DNA of 19,845 nucleotides from NCBI GenBank assembly GCA_964449175.1, contig CAYUYH010000013.1, positions 1 through 19,845 on the forward strand, written 5' to 3'. A program made the position numbers and the translations under genes. This DNA is from CAYUYH01 sp964449175. GTDB taxonomy: Bacteria > Planctomycetota > Phycisphaerae > SM23-33. Each line of letters begins with the position of its first letter. Position 1 is the stretch's first letter. Shown piece by piece: positions 8,901-15,581 of this stretch. The notes beneath the pieces are model-generated. The model saw only the letters and a program-made list of their open reading frames with translations, was not told where the DNA came from and searched no databases.

Positions 8901-10734
8901 CGAGGCGCTGAAGGCCTCGATCGTTATCCGCCTGTACGACTGCATGCGGTGGGGCGGGCCGGACTACGCCCGGCGCTACGCCGACGCCGTTGGCAGCATC
9001 TACGCCGCCGACACAGCCGAGTACGGATACGCCGCCACGGCCGCCGTCGTCAGGAATCTCGCCTCGGCCATGCTCATCAAGGACCCGTACTTCATCGCCG
9101 AGCTGGCCACCAGTCCCGAGAAGCGCGCCCGCGACCGCGACCGGTACAACGTCAACCCCGCCAACGGCGACCGGATCGTCTACCGCCACCTGATCAGCGG
9201 GCAGCTCAGCCTGGCCGGCAGGAAGCTGCCGATCAGCCTGGCCCTGCCGAGCTGGGTGCTGTCGGCCGTGCGGGGCATGCGGTTCCTGCGGGCGGTCACT
9301 CCCGGCTGGCGCCGGCAGAAGCAGTTCCTTCGCCAGTACAGGCAGGCAGTTGTCGAGTTCGCCTACGAAAACGAGCAGCAATACCGCCTGGCGCTGGCCA
9401 GGCTGTCCAGCCCGCAGTGCATGGACTGCATCAACCCGCGTTGCCAGGAAGAGGGCTGCCCGCTGAAAAGCCGCATCCCCACGTGGGTCGCCCTGGCCGA
9501 GCAGGGGCTGTGGCGGGGCGCGTACGAGCAGCTCGACGCGACGAACAACTTCCCGGAATTTACGTCGCTGATATGTCCGGCCCCGTGCAAGGACGCGTGC
9601 AAGCAGGGGCTGTCGGCCTCGCCGGTGGAGATCGACGACATCGAGCGGCGGATCGTCGAGCATGCGTTCGAGGCCGGCTGGGTCGTCGCCTCGCCGCCGC
9701 GGATCAAGACCGGCCGAAAGGTCGCCGTCGTAGGCTCCGGCCCGGCGGGGCTGGCCGCGGCGCAGCAGTTGGCGCGGGCCGGGCACGATGTGACCGTCTT
9801 CGAGAAGGATCCCGCCTGCGGCGGACTGCTGAGGTACGGCGTGCCCGCGTTCCGCCTGGACAAGGCGCTGATCGACCGCCGACTGGACCAACTGACAGCC
9901 GAGGGCGTGACGTTCAGAACCTCCGTCCAGGTCGGAAGGGACATCTCCGCCGAGCAGATCAACTCGGAATTCGACGCCATATGCCTGGCCAGCGGCGCCA
10001 ACCGCCCGCGCGACCTGGACGTGCCGGGCAGGCGGCAGGAGGGCGTCTACTTCGCGATGGACTTCCTGCGGCAGGCCAACGAGCGCCAGGCCGGCGAGTA
10101 CGTCAGTGAGGCGGCCGGCATCTCCGCCAAGGGCAAGGTGGTGGCCGTCATCGGCGGGGGGCTGACCGGCGAGGACTGCGTGGAGACGGCCGTGCTCGAA
10201 GGGGCGAGGATGGTCCACCAGTTCGAGATCATGCCGCCCACCGCCGGCGACGGGCGCGGCGGCCACGCGATGCGGGCCGCGGCGGTCCAGCGGCAGTGGT
10301 GCGTCGCGACCAAGCAGTTCGGCGGCGACGGGCGGTGCATAAGCGAACTTCGCGGCGCGAAGGTCCGCTGGGTTCAGGGCGATCACGGCCCGGTCATGCG
10401 CGAGCTGCCGGGCAGTGAGTTCCGCGTGAAGGTGGACATGGCGCTGCTGGCGATGGGCTTCGATCCGGTCCTGGAGGGCGACCTGGCCGGCGAGCTGGGC
10501 CTGACCGCAGACGCCGACGGGCGGATCGCAGCCAATGGCTGTCGCACCAGCCGCCAGGATGTATTCGTCGCCGGCGACCTGGCCACCGGACCGTCCTACG
10601 TGGCCTCAGCCATCGCCTCGGGCAGACGGGCGGCTGAGAAGATCAACGCCTACCTCGCCGGCGGCGGAGCCGCTGCCAATCCGCAATCCGAAATCCGCCC
10701 AGACGGGCGGCCGTATGGCCGCAATCCGCAATAG
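5935..10734 (+). CDS. Fused 2-oxoacid (indolepyruvate-type) oxidoreductase with C-terminal GltD-like NAD(P)H/FAD module
   Basis: About 1,599 residues in one uninterrupted frame. (1) Residues about 10-400: IorA-like PYR domain with YPGSP at 42-46. (2) About 420-640: TPP-binding domain with FCPGCPHRD (423-431), GDAGCY (464-469) and GDG (510-512) followed 26 residues later by N539. (3) Iron-sulfur segment with cysteines 650, 653, 656, 662, 683, 689 and 695; this seven-cysteine spacing and the EYGRK between resemble the long fused indolepyruvate:ferredoxin oxidoreductases. (4) From about 735: IorB/gamma domain with GFGGMGIG (739-746). (5) A helical linker to about 1155. (6) GltD-like part: cysteines 1162, 1165, 1170, 1175 and 1214, 1218, 1222, FAD motif GSGPAG (1267-1272), NAD(P) motif GGGLTGED (1407-1414) and a final GDLATGPSYVASAIASG. 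By family the front part decarboxylates a 2-oxoacid to acyl-CoA; passing electrons to NAD(P) is inferred. The substrate is not determined. ATG 5944 is an alternative start. The last 20 residues come from a repeat element. Confidence 0.9.
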   Translation: MPTMKADPRFLTVDGPAVFTGNELLLKGALEAEGGVHLLGGYPGSPVAAFFDSLALIRELLADKGIRAVMNSNEALAAAMLNGSQLVGCRAMIVVKSVGVHVASDALALGNLAGAHPDGGAIVIYGDDPWSDSTQCPADSRYISKHLFIPIFEPSDAQESKDFLDLAFKVSRRSELYAGYILPTNLCDGGGTVQCRPNQYPAFNERQRIHLDTAEINLQKHVLLPPNSWWQEATYAERFQRAIAAARDVGLNRILYPAGKRKGLGFITSGMAHSYLLHALFELGLLGEYPILRLGMSYPVDAELVRQLAGQCERIVVVEERRGFLEEQVSAIIVQDRQAGRVDSSVEVWGKKFPANLPGLPDTRGLHPSIVISRLAPLIKHISPTSVQAAVAPGAGALDREVETIDATREMEVGSLPVRTPTFCPGCPHRDTAGLCLEIKKRFMDADYMRRTHGREPVDLLFHGDAGCYVMLMYPPDVPLMHDYSGMGVGGATGVGTDRLTTNKEVAFMGDGTFFHTGAMVVSQAVKLGQDLTLIILDNSTTAMTGHQPTSGVDYDIVGNPTAVQDIEEVVRGMAGDSGLTVVRVDPEKRREYSRLLEQTFLADGVKVVIPEKECGITRMRRKRREQREIVRRKGFLPVWDHMNVNQEICRFCLACVELTGCPGLKITQTEYGRKMDTDLTWCVNDGACARLGACSAFERVAIKRKRRPRSRVPELGLDEIPEPAKRPVGDLWRCYLAGFGGMGIGLATQILVRAGHKEGYKVQFLDKKGLAIRNGGVFSQIVYNIADQPVSALIPYGKADLLLGIDILEAARALDPTGRTRVASKDRTAAVINTDKIATIRTLLGADDFDPAKLDETIRQNTRSDDYLARNISRICEKYLGSKLYANMMMLGFAFQKGLIPVSMHSIAWAIKDTIRTQVRMNLYAFNMGRKLVEQPDLFAGPPTRTDWRDILEAKCRWTIRRYRRGQQMAAALREIAADLVAKANDLDEALKASIVIRLYDCMRWGGPDYARRYADAVGSIYAADTAEYGYAATAAVVRNLASAMLIKDPYFIAELATSPEKRARDRDRYNVNPANGDRIVYRHLISGQLSLAGRKLPISLALPSWVLSAVRGMRFLRAVTPGWRRQKQFLRQYRQAVVEFAYENEQQYRLALARLSSPQCMDCINPRCQEEGCPLKSRIPTWVALAEQGLWRGAYEQLDATNNFPEFTSLICPAPCKDACKQGLSASPVEIDDIERRIVEHAFEAGWVVASPPRIKTGRKVAVVGSGPAGLAAAQQLARAGHDVTVFEKDPACGGLLRYGVPAFRLDKALIDRRLDQLTAEGVTFRTSVQVGRDISAEQINSEFDAICLASGANRPRDLDVPGRRQEGVYFAMDFLRQANERQAGEYVSEAAGISAKGKVVAVIGGGLTGEDCVETAVLEGARMVHQFEIMPPTAGDGRGGHAMRAAAVQRQWCVATKQFGGDGRCISELRGAKVRWVQGDHGPVMRELPGSEFRVKVDMALLAMGFDPVLEGDLAGELGLTADADGRIAANGCRTSRQDVFVAGDLATGPSYVASAIASGRRAAEKINAYLAGGGAAANPQSEIRPDGRPYGRNPQ
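10678..10731. repeat. Heptamer repeat plus double hairpin, REP-like, inside the 3' end of the oxidoreductase gene
   Basis: Three tandem heptamers AATCCGC, AATCCGA, AATCCGC (10678-10698) run into a hairpin CCGCCC-AGAC-GGGCGG (10695-10710), then a second hairpin CGGCC-GTAT-GGCCG (10708-10721), then another AATCCGC (10723-10729). The stop TAG follows at 10732. The layout of repeats bracketing palindromes is that of a small non-coding dispersed repeat that has extended the reading frame. Confidence 0.6.
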
Positions 10735-10748
10735 CCCCGGGGCAGGTC

Positions 10749-11402
10749 ATGGCCAAGGAATCTCAAGCCGCCCGCAAGTCGCGCTGTCGCAAGATCACAG
10801 CCGCTCTGAAGAAGCTCTACCCCGCCGCGGCCACCCGCCTGCACCACGCCGACCCGCTGCAACTGCTGGTGGCGACCATCCTCGCCGCTCAGTGCACCGA
10901 CGACCGAGTGAACATCGTCACCAAGGACCTGTTCCTGCGTTACAGGACGCCCGCGGACTTCGCCGCCGCCGGCCAGGTGGAGCTGGAGCGGCAGATCCGC
11001 TCGACGGGCTTCTTCCGCAACAAGGCCAAGAACATCCGCGCCGCCGCCGCCAAGATGGTCGCGGACCTTGGCGGGCGCGTGCCCGACACGATGGAGGACC
11101 TGCTGACGCTGCCCGGCGTGGCCCGCAAGACGGCCAACGTCGTCCTCGGGAACGCCTTCGGGCGCAATGACGGCATCTGCGTCGACACGCACGTGATCCG
11201 CATGTCCGGCCGGTTGGGCCTCTCGGCGCACAAAGACCCGGTCAAGATCGAGCGCGACCTGATGGAGCTCGTTCCGCAACGCGACTGGACGAAGTTCTCG
11301 CACCTGCTGATCTTCCACGGCCGGGCCGTCTGCACCGCGCGCAAGCCGGACTGCGACGGCTGCAAGATCGCCAGGCTCTGCCCGTCGGCGGGCAAGTGCT
11401 GA
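10749..11402 (+). CDS. nth: Endonuclease III (DNA glycosylase/AP lyase)
   Basis: The 217-residue protein is a base-excision repair enzyme that removes oxidised pyrimidines and cleaves the abasic site. The helix-hairpin-helix LPGVARKTANVVL carries the catalytic lysine K127, and VDTHV carries the catalytic aspartate D146, matching K120 and D138 of the E. coli enzyme. The C-terminal iron-sulfur ligands are C195, C202, C205 and C211, the classic C-x6-C-x2-C-x5-C. Length is normal. It starts 14 bases after the stop of the oxidoreductase gene and may be cotranscribed with it. The ribosome site is weak (GGCAGG close to ATG 10749). Confidence 0.96.
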   Translation: MAKESQAARKSRCRKITAALKKLYPAAATRLHHADPLQLLVATILAAQCTDDRVNIVTKDLFLRYRTPADFAAAGQVELERQIRSTGFFRNKAKNIRAAAAKMVADLGGRVPDTMEDLLTLPGVARKTANVVLGNAFGRNDGICVDTHVIRMSGRLGLSAHKDPVKIERDLMELVPQRDWTKFSHLLIFHGRAVCTARKPDCDGCKIARLCPSAGKC

Positions 11403-11451
11403 CGCCGCGGCTACAATTGCGGAAGGCAGGGCGTGGAACTCGTCGAGGATT

Positions 11452-11475
11452 CCGCGTGAAGCTCGCCTCACGCGG
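11452..11475. terminator. nth: Hairpin downstream of nth
   Basis: CCGCGTGA (11452-11459) and TCACGCGG (11468-11475) form a perfect 8-bp stem with an 8-base loop about 50 bases after the nth stop. There is no T run after it, so termination would have to work without one. Confidence 0.45.
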
Positions 11476-11587
11476 CTTGCCTGACCAGTAGTCGTGCGTG
11501 GCAGAGGACCAGCTTGGCTGTGCCCCAGCGTCGCACCCCCGGTAGTCGCCGCGCCCATCCCGGCAGCGGACTCAAGCCCCCGCCACG

Positions 11588-11606
11588 CGCGGGCGAGACG
11601 CCCGCG
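11588..11606. repeat. Palindromic REP-like element
   Basis: CGCGGGCG (11588-11595), loop AGA, CGCCCGCG (11599-11606): a perfect 8-bp stem. The core GGGCG-AGA-CGCCC resembles palindromes that I recall as scattered in planctomycete and verrucomicrobial intergenic DNA. Confidence 0.45.
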
Positions 11607-11675
11607 ACACACCGGGGCCGGTCGTGCCAGACCGACCACAAGTACATCCGCACAATCAGCACGGCGCCGTAGCGA

Positions 11676-11690
11676 GGGCGTCTTCCGCCC
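11676..11690. repeat. Second, related palindrome
   Basis: GGGCG (11676-11680), loop TCTTC, CGCCC (11686-11690). It has the same stem core as the element about 85 bases upstream, with a different loop, which suggests two copies of one dispersed repeat type. Confidence 0.35.
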
Positions 11691-11873
11691 CGAGGAACGC
11701 CTCGATTGACACCGACCGCCCCCCTGGTAATAACCCTCCAGATCCTTCCGTCCATGCTCGCACCTTCCTTGTCTGGTAAACGGGTGGTGCAAGTATGGGC
11801 TTATGAGGGGCTTGGCGCAACGCAAAACGCGCTTGGCGCGCATTGCTCAACTTGTTGCCCGCCCGGCGGTCCG

Positions 11874-12209
11874 TCACACCTCCAGCGCCAGATCGAGCGG
11901 CGTGGTGAACTCCAGCGCCAGCGACGCCGTCGATGCATCCCCCGGCACGTGCCGGACCACCTTCGCGCGGCAGGAGACCTCCTCCAGCATGTAGGTGTTG
12001 TCGGTGGACCGCGGCAGACGCATGTTCACGTCGACGAGGCTGCCCTCAGCGGGCAGGGGCTTGCGGGGCAGGGCGGCCAATACGCCGCCGTCGGAGATGT
12101 TCCGCACCTTGCCGTCCGCCGCCCGGCTGCCGTCGTCAGCCAGCAGGCTCATCGGACAGGTCAGGTTGATTCGCTTGTGCTTGCGTCGCTCTTGCTCACC
12201 CTGTGACAT
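11874..12209 (-). CDS. PilZ-domain protein, probable c-di-GMP receptor
   Basis: The 111-residue protein consists of little more than one PilZ domain. The RxxxR motif is present in RRKHKRINL near the N-terminus, and the second ligand motif (D/N)xSxxG appears as NISDGG, so c-di-GMP binding is expected. ATG 12209 is preceded by GGAGG (12217-12221) at 7 bases. An upstream in-frame ATG at 12254 would add 15 residues but lacks this site. A promoter-like sequence lies at 12263-12291, so the gene is probably transcribed on its own. As a free-standing adaptor it could act on motility, surface structures or exopolysaccharide; the partner cannot be told from this window. Confidence 0.87.
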   Translation of the reverse strand: MSQGEQERRKHKRINLTCPMSLLADDGSRAADGKVRNISDGGVLAALPRKPLPAEGSLVDVNMRLPRSTDNTYMLEEVSCRAKVVRHVPGDASTASLALEFTTPLDLALEV

Positions 12210-12262
12210 CTCGCTTCCTCCCTTCATCCGGCCCGGCCAAAAGATGTGCCGCAACGCCCCGT

Positions 12263-12291
12263 ATTCTACACCGCAGCCGCTTGCTCTGCAA
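12263..12291 (-). promoter_or_regulatory. Candidate promoter of the PilZ gene
   Basis: On the reverse strand TTGCAG (12291-12286) and TAGAAT (12268-12263) are 17 bases apart, ending about 50 bases before the PilZ start and just after the stop codon of the aldolase gene. Confidence 0.5.
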
Positions 12292-12296
12292 CGCCG

Positions 12297-13226
12297 TCAT
12301 TGCCCCGGCAGCAGGCCCAGGTCGGCGAGGTGGCGGCGGATCAGCTCGTGCTCGGCCTGGCGGAAGCGGTGGAACGGCTCGGCCATGAAATCGCTGCATA
12401 TCCCCATGCACGACAGCGCGCACTTGATCCCCTTGATCACGCTCGATCCGTACTTGCCCACGCTGTAGATCGTGTTGGATATCCGCATGACCTTGGCGTG
12501 CAGTGCGGCCGCCGCGTCCAGGTCCTTGGCCGTCGCCGCGTCGAAAAGGTCCACGTACAGCCTCGGGTGCATGTTGGCCCCGCCGCTGACGCCGCCGTGC
12601 CCGCCAAGCAGCAGCGTCTCGCCGAGCAGCTCCTCCGGGCCGATCAGCAGCGCGAAGTCCGGGCGGTCGGCGAACAGGCTTTGGAGCCGGTGGAAGTAGA
12701 TCATGTTCGCGGAGCTGTCCTTCAGCCCGGCGACCTGCGGCAGCTCGGCGGCCTGGCGGGTCGTCTCCGGCTCGAAGAACAGCTTGGTGTGGGACGGCAT
12801 GTTATAGAGGAACACCGGCAGGGGCAGTTGCGGGGCGAGGTGCTGGAGATACTCGAGCAGCTCGGGCTGGCCGGCGGGGAAGTAGTAGGGGGCGGCCAGA
12901 ACAACGCCCGCGGCGCCGGCGTCGGCCGCGGCGTTGGCGACGTTGACCGACTCCACGAACGACGTGTCGGTGATGCCGACGAGCACCGGCACGCGCCCGG
13001 CCACCTGACTGCACGTGCGGGTGATCACCTCGCTGCGCAGGCGATAGCTGAGGCTGGGGGCCTCGCCTGTGGTACCCAGGACGAACAGCCCGTGCACGCC
13101 GCCGGAGAGGATGTGCTCGATCAGCCGCTCCAGGCCGGCCGCGTCCAGCGTGTCGCGGTCCAGCAGCGGCGTGACCATCGGCGGGATGATCCCGCGAAGC
13201 GGACGGGGCAGCTCTGCGTCAGGCAT
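12297..13226 (-). CDS. Dihydrodipicolinate synthase/N-acetylneuraminate lyase family aldolase
   Basis: The 309-residue protein is a class I aldolase of the DapA/NanA superfamily. Visible family residues are GTTGE (51-55), the catalytic tyrosine Y141 in LYNMPSHT and the Schiff-base lysine K169 in GLKDSSAN. ATG 13226 has GAGG at 13235-13238. In true DapA the residue five after the catalytic tyrosine is an arginine that binds the carboxylate of aspartate semialdehyde; here it is H146. That argues against lysine biosynthesis and for another 2-oxoacid aldolase, for example acting on a sugar acid. The real substrate is unknown. The gene has its own promoter-like sequence and does not sit next to lysine genes. 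Confidence 0.9.
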   Translation of the reverse strand: MPDAELPRPLRGIIPPMVTPLLDRDTLDAAGLERLIEHILSGGVHGLFVLGTTGEAPSLSYRLRSEVITRTCSQVAGRVPVLVGITDTSFVESVNVANAAADAGAAGVVLAAPYYFPAGQPELLEYLQHLAPQLPLPVFLYNMPSHTKLFFEPETTRQAAELPQVAGLKDSSANMIYFHRLQSLFADRPDFALLIGPEELLGETLLLGGHGGVSGGANMHPRLYVDLFDAATAKDLDAAAALHAKVMRISNTIYSVGKYGSSVIKGIKCALSCMGICSDFMAEPFHRFRQAEHELIRRHLADLGLLPGQ

Positions 13227-13271
13227 CGCTCGATCCTCTTTCCCCGGGCCGATCGCCAGCCCGGCCGAGCG

Positions 13272-13300
13272 ATCATAGCCACACGCGCCGAGACTTTGAA
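13272..13300 (-). promoter_or_regulatory. Candidate promoter of the aldolase gene
   Basis: Reverse strand TTCAAA (13300-13295) and TATGAT (13277-13272) are 17 bases apart, with the start codon about 45 bases further on. Confidence 0.45.
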
Positions 13301-13338
13301 GCAGTTTCCGTCCGCGCCGGCGCTGACCGCTAGCAGCG

Positions 13339-13366
13339 TTGACGGCCATGGGCGGTCTGCTATACT
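13339..13366 (+). promoter_or_regulatory. Promoter of tRNA-Cys
   Basis: TTGACG (13339-13344) and TATACT (13361-13366) are separated by 16 bases. Transcription would begin about 10 bases before the mature tRNA. This is among the closest matches to the sigma-70 consensus in the window, fitting a tRNA gene. Confidence 0.65.
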
Positions 13367-13381
13367 GACGGGGCAATCATC

Positions 13382-13455
13382 GGCGGCATAGCCAAGCGGA
13401 CCAAGGCGACGGATTGCAAATCCGTTATTCGTGGGTTCGAATCCCACTGCCGCCT
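13382..13455 (+). tRNA. tRNA-Cys (anticodon GCA)
   Basis: A complete 74-base cloverleaf. Acceptor stem GGCGGCA (13382-13388) pairs with TGCCGCC (13448-13454), and the discriminator base is T13455, the U73 expected for cysteine. Anticodon stem ACGGA/TCCGT (13409-13413 and 13421-13425) encloses TTGCAAA with GCA at 13416-13418. The T arm is GTGGG-TTCGAAT-CCCAC. The CCA end is not encoded. Confidence 0.96.
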
Positions 13456-13541
13456 TTCACCGAGCCGGCGGGCGCCCGCCGGGAAAGCCCGCGGGCATGC
13501 TCCAACCGGCAAGGGCGCGACAAGGCCCAAGGAGGTGCACG

Positions 13542-14837
13542 ATGGCTCGCAGCGTTCTCGCCCTCATCGCCGCGGCGGTCATATGCTCCGCCGCCCACGC
13601 CGCCCAGCAGAAGCTCACGCTGACCGACGGCAGGGTCATCACCGGCGACATCGTCAAGGTCGCCGGCGGCTACCGCGTCCGGACCGCGATGGGGGCGGTG
13701 GAATACCCCGACTCGCAGGTCGTCTCCGTGGAAGACGTCGTAACGCCGGAGATGCTCTACGCCTCGCGGCTGGCTGAGATCGACCCCAACAGCCCCGAGG
13801 ATCACGTCCGCCTGGGCGAGTTCGCGCTTCAGCAGCAACTGCTGACGCGCGCCCGCGAGCAGTTCACCGAGGCGTTGCGGCTCAGGCCGGACTACGAGCG
13901 CGCGTCGCTGATGCTCCAGAAGGTCGAGCAGCTCATGGAGCGGCGGCTGGGCGAGCCGGAGACCATGCCGGCGGCCACGCGCCCGTCGGCTGCGATCGCC
14001 TATTCGCCGCGGGAGATCAAGGACGAGTGGCTGCTGTCGGCCAAGGACATCAGCCGCATCCGACTGGCCGAGCTGCGACCGTCCGACCGCGTGAGGATCA
14101 CCATAGACCCCGACGTCGTCGACCAGTTCATCGCCTCCAAGCAGGGCACGGGCGACTTCCAGACGGAAGCCTCCGAGCGGCGCTTCCGCGGGATGAGCAA
14201 CCTGCGCAAGGCGATATACATCCTCAGCCGGACCGACGAGCGGGATGCCGCCATCCGCGATGGGATAGACGTCCTGACCGATCCGCGGTTCATGACGGAC
14301 TACCGCCGGGTGGTCTGGCCGATCGTGAGGCGCAGTTGCGCGTCGGCCGAGTGCCACGGCGGCCCGGCCGCGGGGGGCAAGCTGCATCTGTTCGCCTCGC
14401 ACGGGCGAGATGACCGCATCGACTACACCAACTTCCTTATACTCGACGGCTACGTGTCGCCCGGCGGGCGGGCGCGGATGATAGACCGCGCCAACCCCGA
14501 CAAATCGCTGCTGCTCCAGTTCGCCCTGCCCGCCCACGAGGCCGAGTTCCGCCATCCGGAAGGCGGGCCGTCGCGGCCGACGTTCACGTCGCGGCAGTCG
14601 CGAAGCTACATCAGGATGCTGAACTGGATAATGTCGCTGCACCGCCCGATGCACCCCGACTACCGCCTGGAATACTCCCCGCCGTTCGGCATGAAGCTGA
14701 ACTTCGCGGCGGCGAAGTCCGCGCTGCCCGGCGGGACGGCTGCACCGGCCATGCCCGGGGCGGCGACCGCGCCTTCCAGCGCGACTCCGGCGCCTGCGCC
14801 GCCACGCGGCGCCGCCGGCGACCAGAGAGGTCGGTAA
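13542..14837 (+). CDS. Secreted protein with TPR-like segment and a CX4CH (cytochrome-c-like) motif
   Basis: The 431-residue protein starts at ATG 13542 behind a strong ribosome site AAGGAGGT (13529-13536). A Sec signal peptide covers residues 1-20 and ends AHA, so the protein acts outside the cytoplasm. A small beta region (TDGRVITGDIVKVAGGYRV) comes first, then a TPR-like unit (LGEFALQQQLLTRAREQF, ALRLRPDYERA). The centre carries CASAECHGG with C266, C271 and H272: a CX4CH sequence that resembles the haem site of planctomycete cytochrome-like proteins, in the context VWPIVRRSC...CHGGPAAGGKLHL. The C-terminus is a Pro/Ala-rich tail. Haem attachment is inferred and unproven. Its stop is directly joined to the next start, so the two genes are cotranscribed. 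Confidence 0.8.
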   Translation: MARSVLALIAAAVICSAAHAAQQKLTLTDGRVITGDIVKVAGGYRVRTAMGAVEYPDSQVVSVEDVVTPEMLYASRLAEIDPNSPEDHVRLGEFALQQQLLTRAREQFTEALRLRPDYERASLMLQKVEQLMERRLGEPETMPAATRPSAAIAYSPREIKDEWLLSAKDISRIRLAELRPSDRVRITIDPDVVDQFIASKQGTGDFQTEASERRFRGMSNLRKAIYILSRTDERDAAIRDGIDVLTDPRFMTDYRRVVWPIVRRSCASAECHGGPAAGGKLHLFASHGRDDRIDYTNFLILDGYVSPGGRARMIDRANPDKSLLLQFALPAHEAEFRHPEGGPSRPTFTSRQSRSYIRMLNWIMSLHRPMHPDYRLEYSPPFGMKLNFAAAKSALPGGTAAPAMPGAATAPSSATPAPAPPRGAAGDQRGR

Positions 14838-15503
14838 ATGCTTCAGACCGCCTTCATCATCGTGCTGTGGGCGGCACTGGCCGCGGCGGCGGTTTCGTTC
14901 GGCCTCAGCGGCCTGGCCCAGCGTCGGCGGCGCGACCGCCTCGCGCGAGCGGCCCACGAGGCGGGGATGCTGTTCTCCGCCGACGACCTGTTTGACGTGC
15001 CGCGGCAGTACGCCGAGTTCGCCGCTATCAGCGGCGGGCACAGCGCCCGTGCCCGCAACGTCACGTACGGGCGGCTGAGCGGCCTGGCCGTCAGGGCATT
15101 CGACTTCCGCTGCGAGATCGGCCACGGCGTGCGGCGGACGGGGCGGCACTGCGGCGTGATCGTCGTCGAGGCGCCCGCCGACCTGCCGCCGATGGCCATG
15201 TGGAACCGCCGGATCGCCGAGCACGTGCCCCTGGCGGCCGGGGCTGCCGAGCGGCGGGTCGGCGACTGGTCGTGCAGCGGCGACCGCTGGGCGTGTGAAG
15301 CGGCGCTGGATAGCGAGCCGGCGCGGACGGCGAGCAGCATGGAGGCCCGCGGGGCGCTGCTGCTGGTCTGTTTGCCGGCTGGCTCTTCGCCCGCCGGCGT
15401 GAGCGGCGCGGCGACCGCGGCCGCCCTCGCGAAGCGACTGTGCGACCGCTCCGCCGGCGGCGAAAGGTCTGCCGGCGGCGATTCCGCCCGCGCCGACGGT
15501 TGA
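14838..15503 (+). CDS. Hypothetical membrane-anchored protein
   Basis: The 221-residue protein begins at the base after the preceding stop (TAA then ATG), so translation is probably coupled. A single transmembrane helix lies at about residues 4-27, followed by a strongly basic stretch (QRRRRDRLAR) that would keep the remaining part in the cytoplasm. The soluble part has a mixed alpha/beta composition with no motif that I recognise; the last 40 residues are low in complexity. The position inside the envelope-protein cluster is the only clue to its role. Confidence 0.75.
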   Translation: MLQTAFIIVLWAALAAAAVSFGLSGLAQRRRRDRLARAAHEAGMLFSADDLFDVPRQYAEFAAISGGHSARARNVTYGRLSGLAVRAFDFRCEIGHGVRRTGRHCGVIVVEAPADLPPMAMWNRRIAEHVPLAAGAAERRVGDWSCSGDRWACEAALDSEPARTASSMEARGALLLVCLPAGSSPAGVSGAATAAALAKRLCDRSAGGERSAGGDSARADG

Positions 15504-15581
15504 AATCCACCCGCCAACATGATACAAGCCTCGGACGGCCTGGGCGCTCCGCCGCAGGCCGGTACGTCTGGAGAATCCATC

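Larger units (their letters stand above)
11403..11873. other. Intergenic region with hairpins and REP-like palindromes, no gene
   Basis: About 470 bases between the convergent endonuclease III and PilZ genes. Frames in this stretch translate to arginine-, glycine- and alanine-rich sequence without motifs and overlap palindromes, so I call no gene. The hairpin and palindromes found here are listed separately. Confidence 0.6.

Noticed and set aside
7881..10109. Long forward frame inside the oxidoreductase gene, out of phase
   Set aside because: Arg/Pro/Ala-rich shadow frame with no domain signature.
8587..10386. Long reverse open frame opposite the fused oxidoreductase
   Set aside because: Antisense shadow caused by codon bias; the forward frame carries all domain motifs.
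11468..11755. Reverse open frame of 95 codons after nth
   Set aside because: It runs across both palindromes and translates to Arg/Gly-rich sequence of the type that dispersed repeats give by chance.
13425..15527. Very long reverse open frame opposite the CX4CH and membrane protein genes
   Set aside because: It is a GC-rich antisense shadow: the forward genes have a signal peptide, a strong ribosome site and motifs, and the reverse translation has none.
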